IMG/VR virus record: IMGVR_UViG_3300046313_000435 | Span: 1 to 51,616 of that record | Direction: 5' to 3' (one strand) | DNA from: a virus | DNA: 51,616 bases | Shown here: positions 14,113-20,976 of the stretch, piece by piece | Layout: each line of letters begins with the position of its first letter | Position numbering within the stretch: the stretch's first letter is position 1 | Notes under the pieces: model-generated | The model's input: only the letters and a program-made list of their open reading frames with translations | Database searches by the model: none | Told to the model about the DNA's origin: nothing | Translations under genes and position numbers: made by a program

Positions 14113-14142
14113 CTTTGTAACGCTATATAGCACCGCCCTGAA

Positions 14143-15027
14143 TCACTTTGCCGGAACGGGTTCAAACAGGACTCGTTCCGCTTTATTACACCAAAAGAAC
14201 CTGAGCCACCAAGCACCCAAGACGTGGGGACGGAACCCCATCTGGACGGCCCAACCTTCTGAGCCTTCTTTGATATCATCCTTGTAGGACGGTATCCCGA
14301 GGTGCAGCTGCTCGTCGTGGTAAACGTGCCCATTTCTCCCGAGTCTCAACCTTGCAACTGTCTGATTGTAAAACGTGTGACTGTGGCCTGTCATGAGAAT
14401 GTCGGCATCGGGAACGAAGGATGCTCTACGCTCATGCGCGTTAAGGTTGGCCGACGCCTTTCCTGAGCTACTGCCGTGATGATAGTTGGCGATAACCTCA
14501 GATGACCGTCTACCGTCGTAGCAGAAGTTAAACATCAGAAAGCCGGAGTACCCGGCGTTGTGAATGCTAGAACCGGTTTTTGAATTCAACAGAGCGACTA
14601 TCCGTTCCGTGATGTTTATTTCGGACCTCTTGAGGATAGAGGTCTCATGGTTACCCATCGCCAGGCCGATTATGTTGTGGGCATATGGCTCGAACCATTC
14701 CGCTGCACCCTCTGCGATGGCGTCAAAGTAATGGGGAACGTTATACTCTGACCGCATCGTTCCTTTTTCGCCCCGAGGATCGCTTCGCCCGTGTAAAATG
14801 TCAGCGAGGTCTCCGTTATCGAATACAGCCGCCCCCCGTTCTACCGCTTGATCGAGATGCTTCTTTTGCAATGCCCTATTGCTCTTCGGGCTATCCCAGT
14901 GGCGATCCGAAGACACGAGACACCACCACTCCCAGTCTTTTGATCTTGAGCATGGGACGTTAACTCTGAAGACGTTCTTACTTAGTCTGTCAGTTGTCCA
15001 CGTTATCTTTTTGCTTCCGGTACCCAA
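14143..15027 (-). CDS. Calcineurin-like metallophosphoesterase
   Basis: The frame is open from a GTG at 15144, but the region before TDRLSKNVFRVNV overlaps the HExxH gene and looks non-native, so I place the start at TTG 15027; the true start is uncertain. The metallophosphoesterase motifs are complete: SSDRHWD, DNGDL, GNHET, YHHGSS and TGHSH. The sequence resembles stand-alone phage phosphoesterases that have the YSG and MGAWWL blocks. The substrate is unknown (nucleic acid ends or nucleotides are likely). It is the last gene of the minus strand before the convergent terminator. Confidence 0.72.
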   Translation of the reverse strand: MGTGSKKITWTTDRLSKNVFRVNVPCSRSKDWEWWCLVSSDRHWDSPKSNRALQKKHLDQAVERGAAVFDNGDLADILHGRSDPRGEKGTMRSEYNVPHYFDAIAEGAAEWFEPYAHNIIGLAMGNHETSILKRSEINITERIVALLNSKTGSSIHNAGYSGFLMFNFCYDGRRSSEVIANYHHGSSSGKASANLNAHERRASFVPDADILMTGHSHTFYNQTVARLRLGRNGHVYHDEQLHLGIPSYKDDIKEGSEGWAVQMGFRPHVLGAWWLRFFWCNKAERVLFEPVPAK

Positions 15028-15271
15028 GCCGCCAGAGGATTTTGGTAAGGTCGGTTGCGACGGCTTCGATCCATTCTTCGCTTTTTGTCCAGTCGGACGC
15101 GTGGAGGATTTCGTGGATGGTCGTGTCGAGCGTTTGCTTCTCACTCAGTCCTTTTCGGATGCGGATAACCCGCCCAGGCTCGTTGGGGTCTTCGCAGTTG
15201 CCGAGGGTATTCTTTCCCAGATAGGGAACGAACCGGACCTCATACCTTCTTCCCAAGATGGTGACATGCAT
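14990..15271 (-). CDS. Small HExxH metalloprotein, 93 aa
   Basis: ATG at 15271 behind AAGGGCAGGGT. The centre reads TTIHEILHASDW, an HExxH zinc-peptidase signature, with a second-half helix EWIEAVATDLTKILW. Very short phage proteins with this layout (SprT/ImmA-like minimal gluzincins) are frequent; the N-terminal part MHVTILGRRYEVRFVPYLG is a beta hairpin. It could cleave a repressor or be a non-catalytic metal protein. It is downstream of integrase and attP and overlaps the phosphoesterase frame. Confidence 0.62.
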   Translation of the reverse strand: MHVTILGRRYEVRFVPYLGKNTLGNCEDPNEPGRVIRIRKGLSEKQTLDTTIHEILHASDWTKSEEWIEAVATDLTKILWRLGYRKQKDNVDN

Positions 15272-15450
15272 ACCCTGCCCTTGAGGCTAAGGGTAACACG
15301 AGACGGGGAGGGCCTGGCTAGTAGGGAAAGTTACCCTTTCTTTTTCCACCCCCTGGACACTTGGCGACTCACAATCCGGGTCAGCAAAGGGCCGTACATG
15401 CTCGAATACGCAGGCACTGCCCCGCAACCCTTATTTTCAGAAACGAAAAA

Positions 15451-15471
15451 AGCCCAGGAATTTCCTGAGCT
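15451..15471 (-). terminator. Intrinsic terminator beside attP
   Basis: On the minus strand AGCTCAGGAA and TTCCTGGGCT form a near-perfect stem followed by TTTTTTCG. It lies just downstream of the tRNA fragment and may be the host tRNA terminator carried along, or end integrase transcription. The plus-strand copy is followed by TTTCTT, so it may act both ways. Confidence 0.7.
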
Positions 15472-15497
15472 TTCTTGCCGGTGCGACCGGATGCTTA

Positions 15498-15545
15498 GCT
15501 CCCCCGGGTGGGCTCGAACCACCGACACACGGATTAACAGTCCGT
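15498..15545 (-). other. attP: attP: 3' half of tRNA-Asn(GTT)
   Basis: Read on the minus strand: ACGGA-CTGTTAA-TCCGT is an anticodon arm with anticodon GTT, followed by GTGTC, a T arm GGTGG-TTCGAGC-CCACC and an acceptor strand CGGGGGA plus discriminator G. The D arm and the 5' acceptor strand are absent; the sequence 5' of the anticodon arm is unrelated. A 3' tRNA fragment next to an integrase gene is the classic phage attachment core that rebuilds the host tRNA on integration. Because phage genes lie on both sides, this is attP and not a prophage end. Confidence 0.82.
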
Positions 15546-15607
15546 TGTGGCGTACCAAAAACTGAGGAAAAAGCAGTATAGCAGAGAAGGGCGACTCATA
15601 ATCCGGG

Positions 15608-16711
15608 TCAGCCTGTTTTTTTCGGATTTGTTGCCTTGCCGAACGCATCGCTTGAGATCATTAGGTAATGGTCTTCAGAGACTTGGACGCTATGGCCCAC
15701 CCAAGATGACACGGCATGAGCAGGACAACCCAGGTCAATCATGTGCGTTTCGAAGCTACGACGAAGGGTTTGAAAAGCATCCTCCCACATATCCAGCCCC
15801 GCCTTCTCAACGATCTTTGGCAGCTTCCTCCGCACGTTGGAGTACGAGGTTTCCACCACCAGGTCCCCCGTAGCGGCATCTTTAGCAGCAAGAAGTATCG
15901 GGAAGAGCTCCGCAACGATGGGGCAAACCCGCTCTTTGGTTTTGCCGGCGGCAATTCTAATGCTCTTCTTTTCCAGGTTGATGTCGGTCCAGGAAAGGGT
16001 GAACAGCTCCGATGGCACCCTAAGGCCCGCATACCGCCCAAGGCCAACGATAACCCGCCAGGGTAGGCTAGGACATGCCTTGATAAGCTTAATCGCATCC
16101 TCGGGCGTTACATAGTGCCTGACCGATGCCGCTACCGCCGTTGTCTTTAGCTTTCGGCAGGGGTTAACCTCAATCCACTCAAGGTCGCAGGCGTAATCAA
16201 AGAGCTGCTTAGCGTATCGGTTCAGGGTCCGGGCGTAGGCAAGGCTTCCACCGGTCTCGAATACCCAGGACTCAAACGCCGAAGCATCGGCTACGGTAAA
16301 GGACTCCACGGCTTTTGACTCCCCGAACTTCTCCACGAGCTTACCGAGGCTCTGACTCAGTTTACCAATGGACCTGTTCGCCAATGATGGGGTCTTCAAT
16401 CTGGTAAACCGCTCAATGAGCATTTTTAGAGAGTGTTTTCCGTCGCCCTTTTTCGCCCTTGCCGCTGTTAACCCAATGGTAATCAGCCGATCAAGAAGAA
16501 CGTCCCCGTCCGGTAGGCTGCCGAGCCATGAAGCCACTTCGCTATCCGGCGAGTTACCCGATAGTTTACAGGCAGCAAGGTGCTCCACTCTTCGTAGGAT
16601 GGTTTCGGCTTGCTTCTTCGGGGTTCGCCCCAATCTTATTTTTGGGCGAGCATTGCCGATCACAACCATTATCACCCGCAACCCGTCCGCACTTGTACTC
16701 AATGAGGCCAT
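15608..16711 (-). CDS. int: Tyrosine-recombinase integrase
   Basis: A 367-residue integrase starting at ATG 16711 (MASLSTSADGL) behind AAGGAAAACAAG; a longer frame to 16759 has no ribosome site and crosses the terminator. Catalytic blocks are GLRVPSELFTLSW (first Arg), TLRRSFETHM (second Arg), SSWVGHS and the DHYL tyrosine. The N-terminal arm (IRLGRTPKKQAETILRRVEH) and the 'LRRSFET ... GHS' style match integrases that I know mainly from Planctomycetota. It ends about 60 bases from attP and inserts the phage into tRNA-Asn. Confidence 0.9.
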   Translation of the reverse strand: MASLSTSADGLRVIMVVIGNARPKIRLGRTPKKQAETILRRVEHLAACKLSGNSPDSEVASWLGSLPDGDVLLDRLITIGLTAARAKKGDGKHSLKMLIERFTRLKTPSLANRSIGKLSQSLGKLVEKFGESKAVESFTVADASAFESWVFETGGSLAYARTLNRYAKQLFDYACDLEWIEVNPCRKLKTTAVAASVRHYVTPEDAIKLIKACPSLPWRVIVGLGRYAGLRVPSELFTLSWTDINLEKKSIRIAAGKTKERVCPIVAELFPILLAAKDAATGDLVVETSYSNVRRKLPKIVEKAGLDMWEDAFQTLRRSFETHMIDLGCPAHAVSSWVGHSVQVSEDHYLMISSDAFGKATNPKKTG

Positions 16712-16730
16712 CTTGTTTTCCTTGGTTCGC

Positions 16731-16763
16731 AAAAAGAAATGCGGGCGGCAACTTGCCACCCGC
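16731..16763 (-). terminator. Terminator between mobilization operon and integrase
   Basis: On the minus strand GCGGGTGGCAA-GTTGCCGCCCGC folds into a stem of about eleven pairs and is followed by ATTTCTTTTTGCG. It separates the relaxase operon from the integrase gene, so the integrase probably has its own promoter or relies on readthrough. Confidence 0.75.
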
Positions 16764-16791
16764 TTGAATGAACTTTAGGGCGTTACCCTTG

Positions 16792-17145
16792 CTAGGCAAC
16801 GTACTGCTCTTCTTCGCAGTAGTTCAGCATCACGTCATCAACCAACATCGAAGCAAGTTGTGCCGCGAGGCTTCTTTTGAAAAACTCTGCCTTATCGCGA
16901 TAAGGCTGTGGGATCTGCTCATAATCGACCAGCCGCGAGAGCAGGAGGTCGCCTAGCCGCCCCTCGCTGACATGCTCCTTTAGCAGCTCATGGGCTTTGG
17001 CTGCCAAAATTCGAGCAAAGGTCATCTCGGGCAATAGCCCCCGCTCTTCTGCCGCTTTCCATAGCTGTGCATGGTCCGCATGAATCTCATCGAGCCCTGC
17101 CTCAAATGCCGAGCGTACACCAATCCAATCAATAATACTTGTCAT
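16792..17145 (-). CDS. 117-aa helical protein, last gene of mobilization operon
   Basis: ATG at 17145 overlaps the TGA of the HTH gene. The protein is largely helical and charged. Its start, WIGVRSAFEAGLDEIHADHAQLW, resembles that of the 144-residue protein at 17404-17838 (WTEVQKVFDSGLGEV...AHWNKVAE), and both end with SL.A.LASML/V.-type helices, so they appear to be diverged paralogues flanking the HTH gene. Role unknown; an accessory relaxosome or partition protein would fit the context. Confidence 0.52.
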   Translation of the reverse strand: MTSIIDWIGVRSAFEAGLDEIHADHAQLWKAAEERGLLPEMTFARILAAKAHELLKEHVSEGRLGDLLLSRLVDYEQIPQPYRDKAEFFKRSLAAQLASMLVDDVMLNYCEEEQYVA

Positions 17146-17474
17146 CTCAAATCCCCTTTTGTCTCGCTGGTGATGTCAATGCCGTCCAAGGTCAGCGAGT
17201 CGTAACCTTGGGGGCATGGTGAATGAACTGTATCTAATGAAGTCCGTGAGGCAATGAACGCCTCTAGTGCGCTTAGGCTGTAACGCTTACACGTTCCAAT
17301 TCTGATGCAAGATATCTCTCCATCGTTAACCAAAGACCATAGCGTTCGCTCTGAGATGCTCAACAATCGAGCCGCATCCCTGCTACAAACCAGCAGCCGG
17401 TCATCAAATGATGTCGGTATCGCCGCACCCTGGGCATTGTTGCCGTCGGATTTGTTCGAGGTACTTTTCTTCAT
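17142..17474 (-). CDS. Excisionase-type HTH protein, 110 aa
   Basis: ATG at 17474 after GGGAGATCC. Residues about 28-75 read LLVCSRDAARLLSISERTLW, LVNDGEISCIRIG and YSLSALEAFIASR, the MerR-like/excisionase winged HTH used by phage Xis and plasmid regulators. The flanks are low-complexity. It overlaps the 144-residue gene by 71 bases and the 117-residue gene by 4. It could be the recombination directionality factor for the nearby integrase, or an operon repressor or relaxosome protein binding near oriT. Confidence 0.72.
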   Translation of the reverse strand: MKKSTSNKSDGNNAQGAAIPTSFDDRLLVCSRDAARLLSISERTLWSLVNDGEISCIRIGTCKRYSLSALEAFIASRTSLDTVHSPCPQGYDSLTLDGIDITSETKGDLR

Positions 17475-17838
17475 CGCTTGGATCTCCCATCTTGGTAAAC
17501 TCAATAAGCCCCTCGACCAAAACACTCGCAAGAAACGCGCTCAGGCTTTGCCCTTTCATTCTGGCCCGAGTCTCATAGGTGGTCGGAAACCATCCAAAGT
17601 CGCAAAGCCTCGACTCGATTGCAAAGGCAATGTCATGCTCGTCTAGTACAACGTTGCCGCTCTTTGCAGCTATGACAACATTGCCGCTCTTCGTAGCGTC
17701 CCTCGACAACTTACGAGCCACAACAACGTCAAGCCGATACCCAAGGTCTTCGGCTACCTTGTTCCAGTGGGCTTTGTTCTCAAAGACTTCGCCCAGTCCA
17801 GAGTCAAAAACCTTTTGCACTTCAGTCCAGTTTGTCAT
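17404..17838 (-). CDS. 144-aa protein, coupled to coupling ATPase
   Basis: ATG at 17838 overlaps the TGA of the coupling-protein gene. The N-terminal half is related to the 117-residue protein (see 16792-17145). An insertion repeats the unit KSGNVV twice (ATKSGNVVIAAKSGNVVLDE), and the C-terminus carries CPGCGDTD, a CxxC pair. Tight coupling to the ATPase gene suggests a partner protein of the transfer machinery, but no family is recognised. Confidence 0.52.
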   Translation of the reverse strand: MTNWTEVQKVFDSGLGEVFENKAHWNKVAEDLGYRLDVVVARKLSRDATKSGNVVIAAKSGNVVLDEHDIAFAIESRLCDFGWFPTTYETRARMKGQSLSAFLASVLVEGLIEFTKMGDPSDEEKYLEQIRRQQCPGCGDTDII

Positions 17839-19124
17839 TTCAATGCCTCAATCATTTCGCTAGTAACGTGGATACCGAGACGACCGAGATCACCGACGGT
17901 CATTCGGGGTAATACTTGATCACTATCGGGCCGCAACGTTCTCGCTGCGGGCTCCTTACTCAGGGTGACATCATCCCGAAAGCGGCAATCAAACTTGCCC
18001 GACTCATCCGGGAAGTCGAAGTAGCCCTCGATGCGGTCCTTGGCGTAGTTTGCCTTCTTCAAACACTGCCGCAATTCATCCGGCAACACGTTGGGCCGCA
18101 TCTTGACTGACTTATGCTTGTCATCAATCTGTTCAACGACCTCAACGGCCCCAAGGCAATCACTGGCAAACTTAGCGGTCTTAACGCCGTTAATCTTGAG
18201 GAACAGTTTGTAATCGGCAGCGGATAGGATTGTGTCGGTTCTTTCCTTGCCGAACCTCCCCTCCACCATCGATACTTCATGGGCGGTCAGGCAGGTGGAG
18301 ATTCCACTCTTGGCTCCGCGTACGATGTTGTGCTCGATGCAGTCCAATGGCTGCAATGTTGCAAACTCATCAATATCGAAAAGCACAACTTCCTTGCTCT
18401 GCCGTGAGAGATACCGCGTTGAGGTATAATCGAACAGGAACGCGAACACCTTATCCAACGATGCCGCGTATTCATCCGACCATTCCAATACCAATACTCC
18501 ACTTTGTATGGGAAGCGTTATTCGCTTCTTGCAGGTCATATCGATAGCAGCAAAAACACCCAACGGCCCGAACCTTGAAACGAGCGTCACCTGGGTATCT
18601 CGCTTACTATCGTTACCGCCGAACACCCCATAAGGATTACCGAGATCAGCCGCTACGCTCAAAAGAGTTTGCAATGTAGGGTTGCACGTTATCCGCACGA
18701 TGTCGGCAAGCAATGCTTTACCTGGTGCGAGCTTGTGCAACAACGCCGTGCAGTTCTCGATCATAAGCCTGCACATCGATTGAAAGAACTCGTCCTTTTG
18801 GTCTGCAATCGAAGGGCTCAATTTACTCGCAAGGAGCTGCCGCCCCGTAGCGGTGGTTATCATGCTCGCAAAATCAATCCCAACACCATCAGCGTATTTC
18901 GTGCTGACGGTGTATATCGGTGTCCCTTTCGGCGCTTTGTCGAGGTACCAGTCATACATCTCATGGGCATTGTCCAAGGTGTACACAATGGCACCACCGT
19001 TAACGTAGTCCCTACGGATACGCTTCAGCAGTGCCGACTTGCCACTTCTCGGGCTACCGAGGATGAGCACACGAAGCGGGCCATCGTTGGTGTTGAATGT
19101 GTGGTCTCCTAGTCTGATTTTCAT
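17835..19124 (-). CDS. VirD4/TrwB-type coupling ATPase without membrane anchor
   Basis: A 429-residue P-loop ATPase. Walker A is GSPRSGKS (23-30), Walker B VVLFDIDEF (246-254). After it, RGAKSGISTCLTAHEVSMVE, then KTAKFASDCLGAVEV, follow the order of TraD/TrwB/VirD4 coupling proteins (gRK.G ... Q.S.. ; tA...s..lG..ev). Coupling proteins hand the relaxase-DNA complex to a secretion channel. Unlike TrwB it begins at the ATPase core with no N-terminal membrane helices; two small membrane proteins are encoded directly upstream. The ends overlap both neighbours by four bases. Confidence 0.82.
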   Translation of the reverse strand: MKIRLGDHTFNTNDGPLRVLILGSPRSGKSALLKRIRRDYVNGGAIVYTLDNAHEMYDWYLDKAPKGTPIYTVSTKYADGVGIDFASMITTATGRQLLASKLSPSIADQKDEFFQSMCRLMIENCTALLHKLAPGKALLADIVRITCNPTLQTLLSVAADLGNPYGVFGGNDSKRDTQVTLVSRFGPLGVFAAIDMTCKKRITLPIQSGVLVLEWSDEYAASLDKVFAFLFDYTSTRYLSRQSKEVVLFDIDEFATLQPLDCIEHNIVRGAKSGISTCLTAHEVSMVEGRFGKERTDTILSAADYKLFLKINGVKTAKFASDCLGAVEVVEQIDDKHKSVKMRPNVLPDELRQCLKKANYAKDRIEGYFDFPDESGKFDCRFRDDVTLSKEPAARTLRPDSDQVLPRMTVGDLGRLGIHVTSEMIEALK

Positions 19125-19390
19125 AGCGGCCTACCTCGGATGTTCTTATACTTCGGCATGTCGCCGATGATTACACCCCACACGAGAGCGCCAAAGATTG
19201 CGGATGCAATTCCAAAGTTGCGACTTTCGTTGTGGTCGAAACCGAACCAGCTGAAGGCTAGGTAAGCTGGAACGGTAAACACCGCTGCAACAAACGTCAT
19301 GATGATCGCTCCAACAATCATCCTGAATAGCCAGTCAACGATGTATATGAAAGGGCTGATGAACAACGCCCAAAGGAATTTCAATATCAT
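19121..19390 (-). CDS. Small membrane protein, 89 aa
   Basis: ATG at 19390 (MILKFLWALFIS) after AAGGAAGAAAGGG. Three hydrophobic segments follow each other: an N-terminal one, IVGAIIMTFVAAVFTVPAYL and FGIASAIFGALVWGVIIG. The basic tail KYKNIRGRPL would be cytoplasmic. The stop overlaps the start of the coupling ATPase. The position and size suggest that it could supply the membrane anchor missing from that ATPase. No family recognised. Confidence 0.6.
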   Translation of the reverse strand: MILKFLWALFISPFIYIVDWLFRMIVGAIIMTFVAAVFTVPAYLAFSWFGFDHNESRNFGIASAIFGALVWGVIIGDMPKYKNIRGRPL

Positions 19391-19392
19391 CT

Positions 19393-19623
19393 TTAAGACC
19401 CTTTCTTCCTTGCGACATAAATACCGCAGCCCGTAGCGAAATATGCAATGGACCAGGAAAGCCACTCCGGTGGCTCCGCTCTACCAAAGCAAAGCACTAC
19501 CGGAACCACTGCAATGAAGACTACGAACATCCCAACCTCTAGGACGACGAACGATAGTACGAGCCATCGCCACAGCGTGATTGCTGCGGACCTGCCGACC
19601 TTGTATAAGGCTTCTTTTTTCAT
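19393..19623 (-). CDS. Small membrane protein, 76 aa
   Basis: ATG at 19623 overlaps the relaxase stop (ATGA), with AGAGGTCAG upstream. The protein begins MKKEALYKVGRSAAITLWRW, has a long hydrophobic segment (VVLEVGMFVVFIAVVPVVLC) and a second one near the end (SIAYFATGCGIYVA) before RKKGS. It is co-translated with the relaxase and followed after two bases by a second membrane-protein gene. A membrane tether for the transfer complex is a reasonable guess. Confidence 0.6.
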   Translation of the reverse strand: MKKEALYKVGRSAAITLWRWLVLSFVVLEVGMFVVFIAVVPVVLCFGRAEPPEWLSWSIAYFATGCGIYVARKKGS

Positions 19624-20927
19624 AACGACTGACCTCTTTTTTGCTCTTGCTTCTCCCACAACTTCGGGCCGATGACCTTCACCGACCACCCATGCTTTCT
19701 CGCCAGCATCCGTAGCTGGTCTTCTTGTTCTTCGGTCTTAATCGCCTTGCCGCGAATGATGACCTTGGTACCTTTTGGCAACGTTAACTTTGGAACCCTG
19801 GCCAACTTGAATGCCTTCTTGCCTATCGCGAGAGCGTGGTCCAATGAATCGCACTTTGTTCGTCGTATCGCTGTAATTGCTGCACGATGGCCGGTCATGG
19901 ATGTTGGTTTGCTAACGTCCTCAACGAATTGATCGAGGTTACGCACCCTGACCTTTTCCTGCCCTTGAGCTTTGACAATCGCCCAGGCTTTGACAGCCCG
20001 CACAAAAGGCTCCTTGATGAGGTCTTGATAAATGCTTTGCCAAAAGCCCCTTGGTTGTTCGAGCTTCTGGGCCTGGCCGTCGTTGGCAAAAACCTTTGCC
20101 CACTTCTTTGATTCTTCGCGAATGTCGAGATTCTTTTGCTTCTTTGGTCGCGTATTCTTCAGGGCGTAGGCCAACGTCTTACCCTTTTTCGGCAGCTTCC
20201 TGCCCTTCTTAACCTCCTGTTCCTTGATGTACTCTATTGCCTTTTCTTTCCGCGCCGTTCGATTAAACTTATTCGTGATGCCCTTGGCGATTGCCTGCTC
20301 TGACTTATCATCGAAGTCCATTGCAAAGCCCGTAGCCTTTTCAAGGCTGCCGCAAAGGTCGATTTGCGTGATGCGATTGTCAGCCTTGATGTTGTGAAAC
20401 GCGGGCCGAGCGTCCAACGTTCTTATCTGCTGTGTCTCTTTAACGATACACTTGTCAGCTATGAATACATGGACGTGGTACGATGCATGGCCTTCACGAG
20501 TCGAGGCGTGAACCATGCTCACAGCTAGAAGCTCGCACTCTTTCTTTACTGCACCACCTGCCCCAGTGCGGGCCGCTAATCTTTGCTCCAACCTATCAAG
20601 CAGCCTTTGCACCACTGGCTTGATGCCTTCATGCACCGCCTTTTGTTGTCCCTCCCAGGACATCATCGCCATGGCTTTGGATACCGAGGGCGATAGAAGA
20701 ATTGTGGCCTCAAGGAAAGCCATCTTGTTTAGCTGAGCCGTCTTCGATATTGGCTCGCCATTGGGCATAAGCCCTTTCGAATACTGAATGATGTGAAATG
20801 GATCGGTAAAATCGATGCCTAGTTTGTCGGTGCCATCGGTGCCGAAAATGCCAAGCTGCAAAGCCTCTTTGATGACTTCTTTTTCTCGGAGGTATTTGCC
20901 ATCGTTGTGGTTGTTGAGCTTGAGCAC
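19620..20927 (-). CDS. MobF-type (TrwC/TraI-like) relaxase
   Basis: A 435-residue protein. VHASTREGHASYHVHVF carries His140, His151 and His153, the same 11+2 spacing as the metal-binding histidines of TraI (146, 157, 159) and TrwC. Upstream, LEATILLSPSVSKAMAMM fits the relaxase 'tfs.PKSvS' block, and Tyr12 is the candidate nicking tyrosine (only one is near the N-terminus; TraI has a pair). There is no helicase domain; the C-terminal third is basic. It should nick and hold one strand at an oriT. The start is GTG with a weak ribosome site, only about 24 bases after a terminator. Confidence 0.85.
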   Translation of the reverse strand: MLKLNNHNDGKYLREKEVIKEALQLGIFGTDGTDKLGIDFTDPFHIIQYSKGLMPNGEPISKTAQLNKMAFLEATILLSPSVSKAMAMMSWEGQQKAVHEGIKPVVQRLLDRLEQRLAARTGAGGAVKKECELLAVSMVHASTREGHASYHVHVFIADKCIVKETQQIRTLDARPAFHNIKADNRITQIDLCGSLEKATGFAMDFDDKSEQAIAKGITNKFNRTARKEKAIEYIKEQEVKKGRKLPKKGKTLAYALKNTRPKKQKNLDIREESKKWAKVFANDGQAQKLEQPRGFWQSIYQDLIKEPFVRAVKAWAIVKAQGQEKVRVRNLDQFVEDVSKPTSMTGHRAAITAIRRTKCDSLDHALAIGKKAFKLARVPKLTLPKGTKVIIRGKAIKTEEQEDQLRMLARKHGWSVKVIGPKLWEKQEQKRGQSL

Positions 20928-20950
20928 GGCATAGGGCTTTCAGGGTGGAA

Positions 20951-20976
20951 GAACGAAAAAGGGGACTCCGTTCCCC
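20951..20976 (-). terminator. Intrinsic terminator in front of relaxase gene
   Basis: On the minus strand GGGGA-ACGGAG-TCCCC is followed by TTTTTCGTTC. It closes the structured region upstream and stands about 24 bases before the relaxase GTG, so relaxase transcription would need readthrough or a promoter hidden here. Confidence 0.78.

Noticed and set aside
15331-15648. Minus-strand frame of 105 codons across attP
   Set aside because: It reads through the tRNA-Asn fragment and a terminator, and its product has no protein-like pattern.
16712-16759. Longer integrase N-terminus starting at 16759
   Set aside because: The extra 16 residues lie across the terminator stem and have no ribosome site, while ATG 16711 follows AAGGAAAACAAG.
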